Source: Patiria pectinifera (Eukaryota > Echinodermata > Asteroidea > Valvatida > Asterinidae). From it: 64,000 nt of DNA. Every line of letters starts with the position of its first letter. Position 1 is the first letter of the stretch. This document shows, piece by piece, positions 1 through 11,271 of this stretch. The notes beneath the pieces are model-generated. The model searched no databases. It saw only the letters and a program-made list of their open reading frames with translations, and was not told the DNA's origin. The position numbers and the translations under genes were made by a program. The stretch is taken from contig CM057142.1 in the NCBI GenBank assembly GCA_029964075.1, forward strand, positions 39,062,392 through 39,126,391, written 5' to 3'.

Positions 1-489
1 TCACCATGCATTTAAACACGATGACTCTTAAACCTCTTTCGTCAAAAAAATGCGATTTCAAGAATCGTCATCACAATAATCGTCTTCAAACATTACCAGC
101 GATAAAACCTCATTTCAAAAGTTGATAATATTCGAAAAGTCCTATTGAAGGCCCATCTTTTCAAAAAAGTGGATTTTGTATATCATATTGTTTGCCTAAC
201 CAGGGTTGTTAATAAAGATACTGTGTACTATAGCTGTTGACAGTTGTTGAAACAAGTATTCTGTGTTATTTTCTTTGGTGTTCCAAACAGTAAGAATACA
301 CAATATAATTTTTTGTTGTTGGACGAAACAGGTTTTAGGGTCTTTGCGTTTAAATGGTGATATTCTTTGAACGGATTGACCAATTTCAGTAAGTTTTTCA
401 TCTAAAATTATCTTATAAAATTGGCTTTCCAATCATTATAAGTTTTGGTGCTACATATTTTTTTAAATATGAAATATAATTTTGGGGGT

Positions 490-521
490 TTGGGTTCCGC
501 TTTTTTTGACTCACCCTGTAG
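490..521 (-). repeat. mariner-like terminal sequence
   Basis: On the minus strand this reads TACAGGGTGAGTCAAAAAAA, the kind of terminus seen in mariner-type elements. No partner end was found before position 1, so this would be one end of an element reaching out of the window. Positions 1-490 show no gene. Confidence 0.35.
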
Positions 522-566
522 CTCTGTGGTGAGTAAAACGCAGGGTATAGGCCTCTGACATACATA

Positions 567-1042
567 CAGGGTGGTGCAAAAAGAAGGAAACCCACTTTTG
601 ACAGGAATTTTAACCTTTTTACTTAAATTATTCGAACTGGTTTTTTTTATATAATGTAGTGAAGTATAGCTCTTCAACCATACGTGGTGAAAAAATGTTT
701 AAAATAAATCGCAAGAAAAGTGTTATGCAAATTTGAATACAAGTCACCAAAAATCAGTGTTGTCCACGTGTAAGTCTAGTGTAGAGTCTTTGTCTTCAAA
801 TCGAGCTTCGGAGCTCAGTCAAGCGGATGGAATAAAGCCGTCCGTGGACAAACAGGTTTGACACGTGCAATAATTAAACAACGACATCTCAGAGACAACA
901 TATGCATTTGCAATCATTTTTTCGTCATTTGTGTTTTAAGATCAATATTTTAATACCATGAAATTCAAATTTTGAAATAGGCTCAACAAGTAGGTGAAAA
1001 TTGCTGAGTGAAAGTGGCTTTCCTTGTTTTTGCACCACCCTG
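567..1042. mobile_element. small TIR element, mariner-type ends
   Basis: The left end reads CAGGGTGGTGCAAAAAGAAG and the right end is its approximate reverse complement (ends TTTTTGCACCACCCTG). The ends extend as an imperfect inverted repeat for about 30 bp (AAAGTGG next to the inner edge on both sides). The 476-bp body has no convincing coding frame, so this is a non-autonomous element. A TA lies just left of the left end but not just right of the right end, so the TA duplication expected of mariner elements is not demonstrated. Confidence 0.6.
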
Positions 1043-1534
1043 CATTTAAGGCTCGTAAATTGTTTAAAAAATTTTTGGTTGACCTTGTTCGCGTACACTC
1101 GTCAGCCTTAGTAAAAATTGACGGAGAAAAATGAAATGTTTCAAGTCCTTCATGCTATTTTGAAAGGTTTTGATGTACCAAGAGGGGCCAGCTTAATTAT
1201 ACACTCTGATTACACTCGGGTTAAATTTGACAAGATAACGTGCAGTCAAACATGCACGCGCACCAGCTGAACCCAAACGGTTGTAGTCAGAGCTGCGTGC
1301 GAGTTTGACCGTTTTCCAGTCAAAACCGGCTATTTAACTTCCGGTTTCATTTGTTTTTTACTTTTCAGTGCCTCACTCCGACATGAACATTTCAACAAAT
1401 AGAGTGCATATTCCATATATGTATTGTTTTTGATTACATTAAAATTATTCATGTAATTTTTAAATTAACATGGCATAGCTCTATGATCTAACTATGTGTC
1501 TGTACAGTGTACGGTCGTCTGTGTACCTCTCTGC

Positions 1535-2000
1535 CCCCGACTGACTGACTGACTGACTCCCCGAATGTCACTTTTGGGTTCGACTTGCAGAAATCTCAAA
1601 AATTGCACAAAGATTAGCCCGTAACGCCGGGTGCATACCTATGTTTCCCATACCGATGTTCCCCGAAATCCTTATTATATAACCCTTACCTTAACCCTAA
1701 CCCTAACCCTAACCCTTACCCTAATCTTAAGGATTTCGGGGAACATCGGTATTGGGGAACATATATATTGGGGAACAACGGGTAGACCCCGTAACGCCAA
1801 TGATGGGCGAACTCTGGGCCACTGTATATGAACCACATGCATGATGAGACTAGAACCGCTGAACAGCCATTCTGAATCTATTGTGTGTGCTCCTGGACCA
1901 GCTTTAACTAGACTTGCCTCGTCTTGCTTCCTATTCTTTTTAGTTGGTTGCCCAATAGCGATAAATGTCATGATTAAGCCTAATCATAGCTGGCTTTGTT
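1535..2000. repeat. dispersed repeat, copy 1 (GACT-rich head)
   Basis: Starts with a (GACT)n run and continues into sequence that reappears in degenerate form at about 35037-35300. Shared landmarks are CCCCGACTGACTGACTGACT, the CCCGTNACG motif, TGGGCCACTGT/TGGCCCATTGT, and the TCTGAATC and TGGACCAG blocks. No coding potential. This copy is interrupted by the 159-bp element at 1629-1787. Confidence 0.5.
1629..1787. mobile_element. 159-bp inverted-repeat element carrying telomere-like repeats
   Basis: Two inverted arms (TACCGATGTTCCCCGAAATC at about 1651 and its complement at about 1731-1752) enclose 1681-1728, a run of CCCTAA/CCCTTA units, which is the vertebrate-type telomere motif. The element is flanked by an 11-bp direct repeat, CCCGTAACGCC (1618-1628 and 1788-1798). 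A related but uninterrupted sequence around 35150 looks like an empty site. The right side also carries three ATTGGGGAACA-like units. Confidence 0.7.
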
Positions 2001-2412
2001 TGGATTTTGCAAAACGAACTATGTTTGGGGCTATGCTGAGGAACACACGAACGCAGACGAATCGTAGCTAGCGGGAATGTGTTAAACATGTTCCCATAAG
2101 AAGCCCCCCACTACTTCAGCCGACCTCGAAAAAACCCCAAAACATCTGATCTCCAAAAGGAATTATTCATTTTCTGACTTTAATACGTGGATGACATTTT
2201 TAGGATAATGTACTCACCGCGGCACTTAATGACTTTTCTGAAATATCCAAAGATAGTGAAGACGTCCTTGCCGTTTCTTACAATAGAAAACAAAAATAAT
2301 AACAGCTTCCCGGTGATAAATGTTGTGATGATTTTCATTGTTAGGATTATTATTATTGTTTTTTTAAAAACTCGTGGTGCCTCAAAGGCAAATCTGCACA
2401 TGAATTGCAAAT

Positions 2413-2457
2413 ACCTGTAAATCACATTAATGTGTAATACTAATGTGATTTACAGGT
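2413..2457. repeat. perfect 17-bp hairpin
   Basis: ACCTGTAAATCACATTA (2413-2429) and its exact reverse complement (2441-2457) are separated by 11 nt. There is no adjacent gene and no T-run suggesting a terminator. A miniature element or chance palindrome is possible. Confidence 0.5.
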
Positions 2458-2459
2458 AA

Positions 2460-4460
2460 TGATACTCTAAGGACATAATCTAAGGACATAATCTAACAGA
2501 TGTAAATTTACAACACTACTACCACTCGACTTGATCAGATCATGAAGCTTAGGAAAAAGGACTAAAATAACAACGTATAAAACTGATAAATTATAACGCA
2601 ACAAAACAACGGAATTGAAAAGATTGATAAAGTATGAGAGAGAGGGTTAAAAACACACACAAAAAAGACAAGTTACTACACTTAACATCTGGAGTAAAAA
2701 AACATCAAAAGTATGGATTTAATATTTCTGAAACAGCAAGTTGTATATAGATGGTATATCACGGAAATATGTTTTGTAGTCACGAAGGTTCCTACCGCGG
2801 CTGGCCAATACAGACGGGAGAAATAAACATTTATGACGCTTATGTTTTTTTATAAGAGCTATGGCAAAATAGAGGCGAAATTTTCGCAGAACGCAAAGTT
2901 TTCCATAGTATCATACCGGCAAAAATGGGCAATTACAGGCACAGACAATAATCCCTAGCCGTTGAAGCGTGGATTATGAAACGACTTTGTGAAACAGTAT
3001 ACACTTTGTGAAGCGTCCGGGAAACTGCTGGTAATAACACAAAAATTGCAAAAGAACTGGACAAAAATGCGGGTAGGCTTACTATTGATTGGGCTTGTTT
3101 GACGAAATTGACTTGGGAGTGAGCATATTGCATGGTCTAATGTAATGTTGATTTGGATTAGGTCTACCGTCCAGACTATTTGTGGTTTTTTAAAGTCAAT
3201 ATTAAACTGATAAGCAAAATCACCTCATTTCTTCACACTTCACACGCTTTGATGCAATTCTTGTTTGTATAAAAAGAAAGCAATCACTTTATTTCCTGAT
3301 GATGAAAAACCTAAATGATTTTACTTTGGATCAGAGGCCTATTTTTTTTGTACATACAGTGCATCAACATACCAGCAAGCCTTCGCAGTAGGATCACTAT
3401 GTTGTCAGTGCTTTCGGATTGAAAACACTTGAAGAGAAACCCTACATATTCCCAATCAATTGCCGATTTTATGTTATTAGTTAATTGCGGTGCTTTTCCA
3501 TAAAACATCTGACGCGAAAAATTGGGCCACGTCAAACAGATGTATTGCATTTTAAATATGTGTCCTGAACTGTTAGCGCAGTACACTGAAATCATTCAAA
3601 GTTGCAAATAATCATTCGTTCAGTTTTTTTTCTTTTCAGTTGTTTTTTTTCTTTTACAATTATTCGTTGGCAATGAGACATTCATCGAATGAGAAATGGA
3701 ATAATTATGTCCTAAAAACAGTGTTATGTGTGCATGTGCAAGCGTGGGTTGTCATCACACTGTATGCCTTCCGAAAGGTACGCATTGGATTATTTGCTTT
3801 TTGTGCATTTGTTCCCTTCGAAACGACAAAATTACTCAACATCTTAAAGACTTAAAGAAGGGTGCATAACAACTAGCATGTTGAAGTTTCAGCTCAGTGG
3901 GTACTTTACATTTTTAGAAAACAGAGAAAAGGGTATGCACAATCTTTTTGGTGTTGTAACTGGATTCCGTAGCCGACGCTTCGTGAACTGACTTTTAAAG
4001 AAACCCTTCGGTCCGTTCTTTTTACTGATTTTGTGAGTAAGTACACTTGTAAGTGCACCTAACCAAAATCAACAATGACCTCATTTGACCCTTAGATGAC
4101 CACTGACCTCAAATGTCTGAAGTCATCCGAAGTCCCCCTACCCACAGATTATTGTCACCAAGTTTGGTTGAGAGTGAAGCCTGACTTTTAATATGACAGC
4201 ACTTTTCCGTTTATCTAACCAAAATGAACAATGACCTAAATTAGGGAAAACTATAATAAAAAGTGTAAGAAAGCAAAAGGAATTGAGATTGAAGGTGATA
4301 TGAGTATTTCAAACTTCACAACATTTTTTATTTGGGTGAGAAAAACCACCACGGTTAGAAGATTTATTACTTTATGTAAAGCCAATCACTCAAGTTTCCC
4401 ATTCGTTATTGAGGGCGCCCTGTAAACATTTTGGTATATCGCGGGTATCTACATAGACCA
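2460..4460. other. no gene recognised
   Basis: AT-rich sequence with short open frames only and no recognisable domain. A small direct repeat (CTAAGGACATAAT, twice) lies at about 2467-2493. Around 4058-4235 the phrase AACCAAAAT-AACAATGACCT occurs twice. Nothing supports a gene. Confidence 0.4.
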
Positions 4461-4466
4461 TAGTAT

Positions 4467-4630
4467 ACAAATATTGAATGCTTCGAGTGGTGTAGTAAAA
4501 CTAGCCTCCCGAGGTGATCCATGGACCATTCTATTTTCCCGAGGCGAAGCCGAGGGAAAATAGAATGGTCCATGGATCACCGAGGGAGGCTAGTTTTACT
4601 TCACCACGAGATAAAGCATTCAATATTTGT
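4467..4630. mobile_element. palindromic MITE (164 bp)
   Basis: Near-perfect palindrome: ACAAATATTGAATGC at the left and GCATTCAATATTTGT at the right, with the stem continuing through CTAGCCTCCCGAGGTGATCC to the centre CCCGAGGCGAAGCCGAGGG (about 4538-4556). No coding content. It is followed without a gap by the next inverted-repeat element. Confidence 0.7.
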
Positions 4631-5030
4631 TTTATAACACTTCACCCACAGATTCTGCTTGATTTTAATATTTTTAATTATTTAAATCTGAACACAGTTG
4701 AAATAAACTTCAATTTCAATACAAAATTGGTGGAAAATGTATTTCTCTCTTAAAAACTACCCCTTCACGAAATGTTTGAACCCAAGTCTGCGGCGCGCTC
4801 TCTTTGGAATAATACGCGCTACGCACAACGTGCAACGCGCACACCAGCATGCATTTGCACACAAATACCGCGTCGTGGAAATAGTACTTTGGTTGCTATG
4901 CGCATAGTACTTTTGTTGCTATGCGCATAGTACTTTTGGCCGTGCACAGAAAGATAGCAAAATTAGAAAGTAACATGTGACTCGCTCTCGGCCAATCAAG
5001 ACACAGAATCTGTGGGTGAGGTGTTATAAA
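4631..5030. mobile_element. 400-bp element with 27-bp TIRs
   Basis: The left end TTTATAACACTTCACCCACA (4631 on) and the complement of the right end (5004-5030) match over 27 bp with one mismatch. Internally there is a tandem GCTATGCGCATAGTACTTTT unit (about 4894-4939). A related 3' half lies at 57619-57768, with the same GGCCAATCAAGA and TGTGGGTGAGGTGTTA blocks. Non-coding, superfamily not assigned. Confidence 0.6.
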
Positions 5031-7699
5031 CATAAATAACCTATAGACGGACAGCGCCTATGGAAATCAACGTCAGGGTACCGTAATTTTGACGGCGCCC
5101 GACTAGGTATGAAACCGTGGGCGGAAGTTTTGAATAAATGTGCATGACTCTATGGAATAACAGCGGAAGGAATGATACAAATCGACAATTTCGGTTGAAA
5201 ACGCATAGATGGTGACTGAAAACCCTTTGAAATGTTCACTTCATAATGCTGTACAGCTATGTATTTGTGTGTGTGTTATTTCAAAATAAATTAATTAGGC
5301 CTACAACCGCCGCGAAACGCGGCATGCTGGGTGCTGCGTTGGTCATGTATTTCTGACATGTCCGAGTCATGTGAGTTGTCATAATTGTATGTGTTTGTGC
5401 GGTACACGTATACGGCCGCGCGGTGCGAGTCTTTTGACTTTGAGGAAATCGAAATCGGGACTGTTTGTTTCACTTGATATTGACTACGGCGGATACTTGT
5501 TTGGTTAATCATGTTAATATAAAATGGGCCTAAAAACAAGGGAAATCAATAAAGGGTCGAGTGTACATCCCCGAGTAAAATATCTGCAAATTTCGCCTGA
5601 AATTTACAGGATAAATAGATATCTATACAGAATTTAATTTCCCTGGACATGCTGGATAATATTAACCAGGTAACTTCAGGTAGGACTTTCAAGTGGAAAA
5701 ACTCTTGATTTCAATTTTTCTTAGACAACTTTTCCTCACACATAGCTAATCAGAAAAGCATGTGCTGTGTGTTGTCAGGTTGTGGCTCAGTATAAAAGGA
5801 AAACCCTACTACTACTACTAGGCCTAGGAAAGAGAGTATTTGAGTCACATTTATGCGTCAGTTGTCATGGTAACAATTCATTACACCAAAAAACTGTTTC
5901 ATCGGTTGCCAGGGGGAGATCCAGGACGGTTTTTTTTTTGGGGGAGGGGGTTTCGGGCCTATCAGGCACATGTAATTTTTATTATTAATACTAAGGGAGC
6001 CCTGTCAAAGAAGGGGGTGTTTCTGACCCCAAACCCTCCTCTGGATTTGCGCCTGGTTGCTACGTCACGTGTTACTATTCAGCACTAGTCCAGAACCATT
6101 GAGCTTTCAAGCGATCTACATGTAGAATGTACATGTATTGTAGGTCAGGGAGCTACATCAGCCAATGTCCACGCCCACCCCACCTATATGCCTACTACTG
6201 TCAGCCATGATAGTTACTTCAAAAGTGGGGTCTGATTGTTATGTGTTCTCCACAGATTCTGTTCATCATTTCAATAGACCTAAAATATAATGACGACACT
6301 CTCTGTTTACATGTATGCTTCCCTATTTGAGCCAGCTGGGACGTAATAGGAAAGCGCACATGCAAACAAAGCGTGACGTCATGATGTCTTGGATCTAATT
6401 GGAGACTCATCTCTGATTTATAGTTATTTTTATTAAATAACTTTATATGAAAGAAAAATTGAGAGCCAAAGATGTGATGTACATGTACCCAGGTATTAAT
6501 GAAAAAGAAGGCCTGTTCATGTACAGCATGTCCACTCTAGCTGCCATGCTGGTTGTAAGTGATACAATGTATTATTTGTACACAATTAGCTTTCAAAATA
6601 AATTTCAATTTATTTGTAACAATTGAAATCAAACAAAGCAATATTCATAGAAGGATACATTTTATATAGGCTATATTTTCTATAAATTATGTACGACATA
6701 TGTGTTATCTGCGTACAAATATATACACGGTAAAAAAAATAAACTAAAATAAATCTATTATGTTCAATGTTTACGTTAACCTTGTTCCATTCTCGAATAC
6801 TAAAACATCTTTGGAAAGGCATGTACAAATGTAACTAGTTTGAGAATTTAAGGTCCAAAAATCGCACTGTGCAATGAGCACAATACACAATTAATGGATG
6901 TAATGAGTGTTTAATGTAACTCCACTTGCATATTATTCGCACAAAATCAACAACCTTTTCATTTTGTGTTTTCAAATAAATATTGGCTTTGTAAAAATAA
7001 ATGGAGGTAAAACTGTGGAAATAAATTTTCAAATAAATAAGTATGATTCTAAAAAAATAAAAGGGTACACACCCAGATTGTAAAATGTCAGTGTACAATT
7101 ATACACAGCAAAAATATCAATTAAAATAAATATGCAAAGTTGTTTGTTTACGTTTACATTTTCCCATTCATATGATCCGTTTGCAGATTATGTGCATTTG
7201 AGAATGTGAATACACATGCGTGTCCACAAAAATAGAAAGATACCCGGTACAATAAACACATAATAATTCTAATATACAAGTACAAGTTCTTAATTCCATT
7301 TTGCACTTGAGCGTCTAATAAATAGAAATCTACAATATATTAACACAAATGAATTGTAATACACATTGTATACATTTGCTTATACAAGTACAATTTCTTA
7401 ATTACACTTTGCAGTTTTGTACAAAATTAATAAGCTGTTCATTCGATATACATACATGTATAAAAAATAAAATAAACTGGAGGTAAAATTGTGGAATTAA
7501 AATTTTCTTGGAATAAATATAATTGTGAAAAGACAGAAGGGTTCAAACACAAACTGTAAAATTGTATGTACAACTATACACAATGAAAGCATTAACTTCA
7601 ATAAATATACCATAAAACTTACTGCAACCTGTATTTTTTCATAATACAAAATTTCAGCAAAACGCTTTGCCAAATTCAGTACCTTGTCTTACTCAAGGA

Positions 7700-8146
7700 C
7701 TAAAAATAGTTTCTGACCAGATAGAGCTCTGATTGCAATGTGTAGAATCCATGATCACTCTGGACAGCTGTCACTATTTTTCTACGAACATCCAGGTCTT
7801 CGTCGGGTTCAAGATGAGAATTTGCTGTCTTACAAGCTACAGCAAGATTCAATACTCGATGCTCCTTAAGGGGCCTAGGCTGAAGGTGTTCATGGTGTTT
7901 GGGAAATTCGAACAACGTGGGCAGAGCATTTCTCTTCAGAATTTTGGTTTTACCGCCTGTTTAGAAAGACCGGGATCAAAGTGCTTCGAGCAGACTAGAA
8001 GGATTGTAGCCATCCCAACGCATAGCATTCAACCACTGGCGTCGTCTGGTGAGGTCCTTCGGAATATAGTGAAATGTAATTCCATTCGCCCTTGATTCTT
8101 GTGAATAACGCTGTTTACACCCCCATGCTACACAGGTTCGAGGCAT
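7700..8146 (-). pseudogene. THAP zinc-finger gene fragment (P-element-like), left arm
   Basis: From the ATG at 8146 the frame begins MPRTCVAWGCKQRYS and continues through GITFHYIPKDLTRRRQWLNA to DGYNPS. This is the first half of a C2CH THAP DNA-binding domain (C-x4-C, then the FHYIPKD and QWLNAM signatures). The second half, VCSKHFDPG with the C-x2-H pair, and the typical end NALPTLFEFP are present but in two other frames, so two frameshifts break the gene. It then runs to a stop near 7700 in a frame ending SELYLVRNYF. THAP domains bind transposon ends in P-element transposases. The catalytic part is missing here, so the product, if any, could only be a DNA-binding fragment. The same lesions occur in the other arm. 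Confidence 0.65.
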
Positions 8147-8412
8147 TGTGCATTACTTTAGATTCTGCAAAACAAATACAAGAGAAAACAAAGATTTATT
8201 AAAAATGATCTTATATTATTCGAAAAATATTTCGTTATCCAGTTACATGGTGTAGGTCACAGTAATATATTTATAATTATAGGCACTTGCAAAATTAGAG
8301 CTAAGTTGAGGATGAACATGGAATAGGAAAATAAAATGTCGCTGAAAGCTGTCCACACTTCAGTCTTGACTGCAAGTAGCAAAGGAATGAATGACTTTTA
8401 ATGGTGTTGAAC

Positions 8413-8494
8413 CAGCTTGAGTAACTCCAGCTGACATGTTCCATATTCATTCACATACATGTATGGAACATGTCAGCTGGAGTTACTCAAGCTA
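8413..8494. mobile_element. hairpin MITE nested in left arm, 9-bp flanking repeat
   Basis: Perfect 31-bp inverted repeat (AGCTTGAGTAACTCCAGCTG onward) with an 19-nt loop. It is flanked by GTGTTGAAC at 8404-8412 and 8495-8503, consistent with a 9-bp target duplication. Confidence 0.65.
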
Positions 8495-8736
8495 GTGTTG
8501 AACACACATTTAGAACTTGTGCAAATTCAAAATGTGTATGCGCGATCAGAAAGAATGATGTAACCTGACGCTACTTTAGCAGTTGTGCACAAAATCTATC
8601 GAGAGTCAAGAAGTTTCATGTGACACACTCCTATATAGCTTTACAGAATTCCAACAAAATTTGAATACACTAATGGCTCATTGGCTGTATTCTTTGGATC
8701 ATTCTATGCTCTTCTGGCAGTTGATATGTTCCTAGC

Positions 8737-9206
8737 CCCATAAATGTGGCCTATTTACTGGACTGCCTCCGTAAACATAGGCCACACATCCACATGTACA
8801 AACATGACAAAAACGTGTCGCACTTTGCCAAATTTTGATTTTCACATTTAGGCTCAGTTTGTAGGGTTTTTTTTGCTTTAGAAGCATACTCACCCTCTTT
8901 ATAGGCTAATCAGAAAGTGCTGCCTTTTTCAGATGTCCTTTTTTCGTGAAATTTCCAGATACATTTGCACACGTTTGCGTATCAAAATTTCAACATGAAA
9001 TTTCACAAAAATTAGACATCTGAAAAAGGCAGCACTTTCTGACTAGCCTATAAAGAGGGTGAGTATGCTTCTAAAGCAAAAAAAAACCTACAAAGTAAGC
9101 CTAACTGTGAAAATCAAAATTTGGCAAAGTGCGACACGTTTTTGTACATGTGGATGTGTGGCCTATGTTTACGGAGGCAGTCCAGTAAATAGGCCACATT
9201 TATGGG
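8737..9206. mobile_element. 470-bp foldback element nested in left arm
   Basis: Nearly the whole 470 bp folds back: CCCATAAATGTGGCCTATTT at the left, its complement at the right, and GACATCTGAAAAAGGCAGC near the loop. It is flanked by GTTCCTA (8728-8734 and 9206-9212), a probable target duplication. No coding frame. A matching copy sits at the mirror position in the right arm. Confidence 0.65.
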
Positions 9207-9475
9207 TTCCTAAAAAACTTGCTTTTTTCCCCTTGCTCAATGCCCGGATATGTCATACATGATATGTACACTTTGTCAGGTTTGTTCTACTGTCATAAAC
9301 TGTCAATAATACTACAACTTACCCTTCACGGTGACGTTCTGCTTGGAGGACCTCACCAGACAGCCGCGTATTGTGTGCGCTTTATGTGTGATGTGCCGAA
9401 CAAGTTTGCCCATGGTTTTTAAAAATGGCGGCCTCACTGGAATTTCGGTCTTGCGCCCCCTGTTGTCCGTCTATA

Positions 9476-9499
9476 GGTTCTTTATAGACATAAAGAACC
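9476..9499. repeat. axis of giant palindrome: fused terminal repeats
   Basis: GGTTCTTTAT-AGAC-ATAAAGAACC: two terminal repeats of the P-like family face each other with a 4-nt spacer. Compared with the intact end at 22080, the left copy lacks the last 7 bases (CATAGAC) and the right copy lacks about one. Confidence 0.75.
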
Positions 9500-9771
9500 T
9501 ATAGACGGACAACAGGGGGCGCAAGACCGAAATTCCAGTGAAGCCGCCATTTTTAAAAACCATGGGCAAACTTGTTCGGCACATCACACATAAAGCGCAC
9601 ACAATACGCGGCTGTCTGGTGAGGTCCTCCAAGTAGAACGTCACCGTGAAGGGTAAGTTGTAGTATTATTGACAGTTTATGACAGTAGAACAAACCTGAC
9701 AATGTGTACATATCATGTATGACATATCCGGGCATTGAGCAAGGGAAAAAGCAAGTTTTAGAACATATTAG

Positions 9772-10232
9772 CCCATAAATGTGGCCTATTTACTGGACTG
9801 CCTCCGTAAACATAGGCCACACATCCACATGTACAAAAACGTGTCGCACTTTGCCAAATTTTGATTTTCACAGTTAGGCTTACTTTGTAGGTTTTTTTTT
9901 GCTTTAGAAGCATACTCACCCTCTTTATAGGCTAGTCAGAAAGTGCTGCCTTTTTCAGATGTCTAATTTTTGTGAAATTTCATGTTGAAATTTTGATACG
10001 CAAACGTGTGCAAATGTATCTGGAAATTTCACGAAAAACGGACATCTGAAAAAGGCAGCACTTTCTGATTAGCCTATAAAGAGGGTGAGTATGCTTCTAA
10101 AGCAAAAAAACCCCTACAAACTAAGCCTAAATGTGAAAATCAAAATTTGGCAAAGTGCGACACGTTTTTGTACATGTGGATGTGTGGCCTATGTTTACGG
10201 AGGCAGTCCAGTAAATAGGCCACATTTATGGG
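9772..10232. mobile_element. foldback element nested in right arm
   Basis: Mirror counterpart of the element at 8737-9206 (same ends and same internal GACATCTGAAAAAGGCAGC stem). The flank is AACATATTA on one side and GTTAGGAAC on the other, so its target duplication is slightly eroded. Confidence 0.6.
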
Positions 10233-10483
10233 GTTAGGAACATATCAACTGCCAGAAGAGCATAGAATGATTCAAAGAATACAGCCAATGAGCCATTAGT
10301 GTATTCAAATTTTGTTGGAATTCTGTAAAGCTATATAGGAGTGTGTCACATGAAACTTCTTGACTCTCGATAGATTTTGTGCACAACTGCTAAAGTAGCG
10401 TCAGGTTACATCATTCTTTCTGATCGTGCATACACATTTTGAATTTGCACAAGTTCTAAATGTGTGTTCAACACTAGCTTGAG

Positions 10484-10553
10484 TAACTCCAGCTGACATG
10501 TTCCATACACATGTGAATGAATATGGAACATGTCAGCTGGAGTTACTCAAGCT
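10484..10553. mobile_element. hairpin MITE nested in right arm
   Basis: Counterpart of 8413-8494, with GTTCAACAC flanking both sides. Its presence in both arms means it inserted before the palindrome formed. Confidence 0.6.
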
Positions 10554-10820
10554 AGTTCAACACCATTAAAAGTCATTCATTCCTTTGCTACTTGCAGTCA
10601 AGACTGAAGTGTGGACAGCTTTCAGCGACATTTTATTTTCCTATTCCATGTTCATCCTCAACTTAGCTCTAATTTTGCAAGTGCCTATAATTATAAATAT
10701 ATTACTGTGACCTACACCATGTAACTGGATAACGAAATATTTTTCGAATAATATAAGATCATTTTTAATAAATCTTTGTTTTCTCTTGTATTTGTTTTGC
10801 AGAATCTAAAGTAATGCACA

Positions 10821-11271
10821 ATGCCTTGAACCTGTGTAGCATGGGGGTGTAAACAGCGTTATTCACAAGAATCAAGGGCGAATGGAATTACATTTCACTA
10901 TATTCCGAAGGACCTCACCAGACGACGCCAGTGGTTGAATGCTATGCGTTGGGATGGCTACAATCTTTCTAGTCTGCTCGAAGCACTTTGATCCCGAGTC
11001 TTTCTAAACAGGCGGTAAAACCAAAATTCTGAAGAGAAATGCTCTGCCCACGTTGTTCGAATTTCCCAAACACCATGAACACCTTCAGCCTAGGCCCCTT
11101 AAGGAGCGTCGAGTATTGAATCTTGCTGTAGCTTGTAAGACAGCAAATTCTCATCTTGAACCCGACGAAGACCTGGATGTTCGTAGAAAAATAGTGACAG
11201 CTGTCCAGAGTGATCATGGATTCTACACATTGCAATCAGAGCTCTATCTGGTCAGAAACTATTTTTTTTAA
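10821..11271 (+). pseudogene. THAP zinc-finger gene fragment, right arm
   Basis: Mirror copy of the THAP gene at 7700-8146. Its ATG (10821) is followed after one codon by a stop (ATG CCT TGA), where the left arm has CGA. The domain then reads TCVAWGCKQRYSQESRANG and YIPKDLTRRRQWLNAMRWDG. The two frameshifts before VCSKHF and before KILKRNALPTLFEFP are the same as in the left arm. The trailing frame (11053-11271) is open, encodes PRPLKERRVLNLAVACKTAN and ends LVRNYFF. Both copies are transcribed away from the palindrome axis. Not expected to be functional. Confidence 0.65.

Larger units (their letters stand above)
5025..9487 (-). mobile_element. P-superfamily-like transposon, left copy of giant palindrome
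   Basis: Left half of an 8.95-kb palindrome. Its outer end (about 5025-5055) is a slightly degenerate version of the family terminal repeat, whose core is AACCTATAGACGGACA. Its inner end lies at the palindrome axis (about 9487). Assignment to the P superfamily rests on three things: a THAP-domain gene, terminal repeats of about 29 bp starting CATAGACATAAAG, and the 8-bp target duplication of the related copy at 22080-23311. No RNase-H/DDE catalytic region was found in the arm. The 8 bases left of this copy do not match those right of the partner copy, so the pair lacks a visible target duplication. Confidence 0.7.

Noticed and set aside
1681..1728. Chromosome end or fusion point
   Set aside because: Only about 48 bp of telomere-like units, enclosed by inverted arms and an 11-bp direct repeat, with normal sequence on both sides.
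3311..3595. 94-codon minus-strand frame
   Set aside because: No recognisable domain; borders do not coincide with splice sites.
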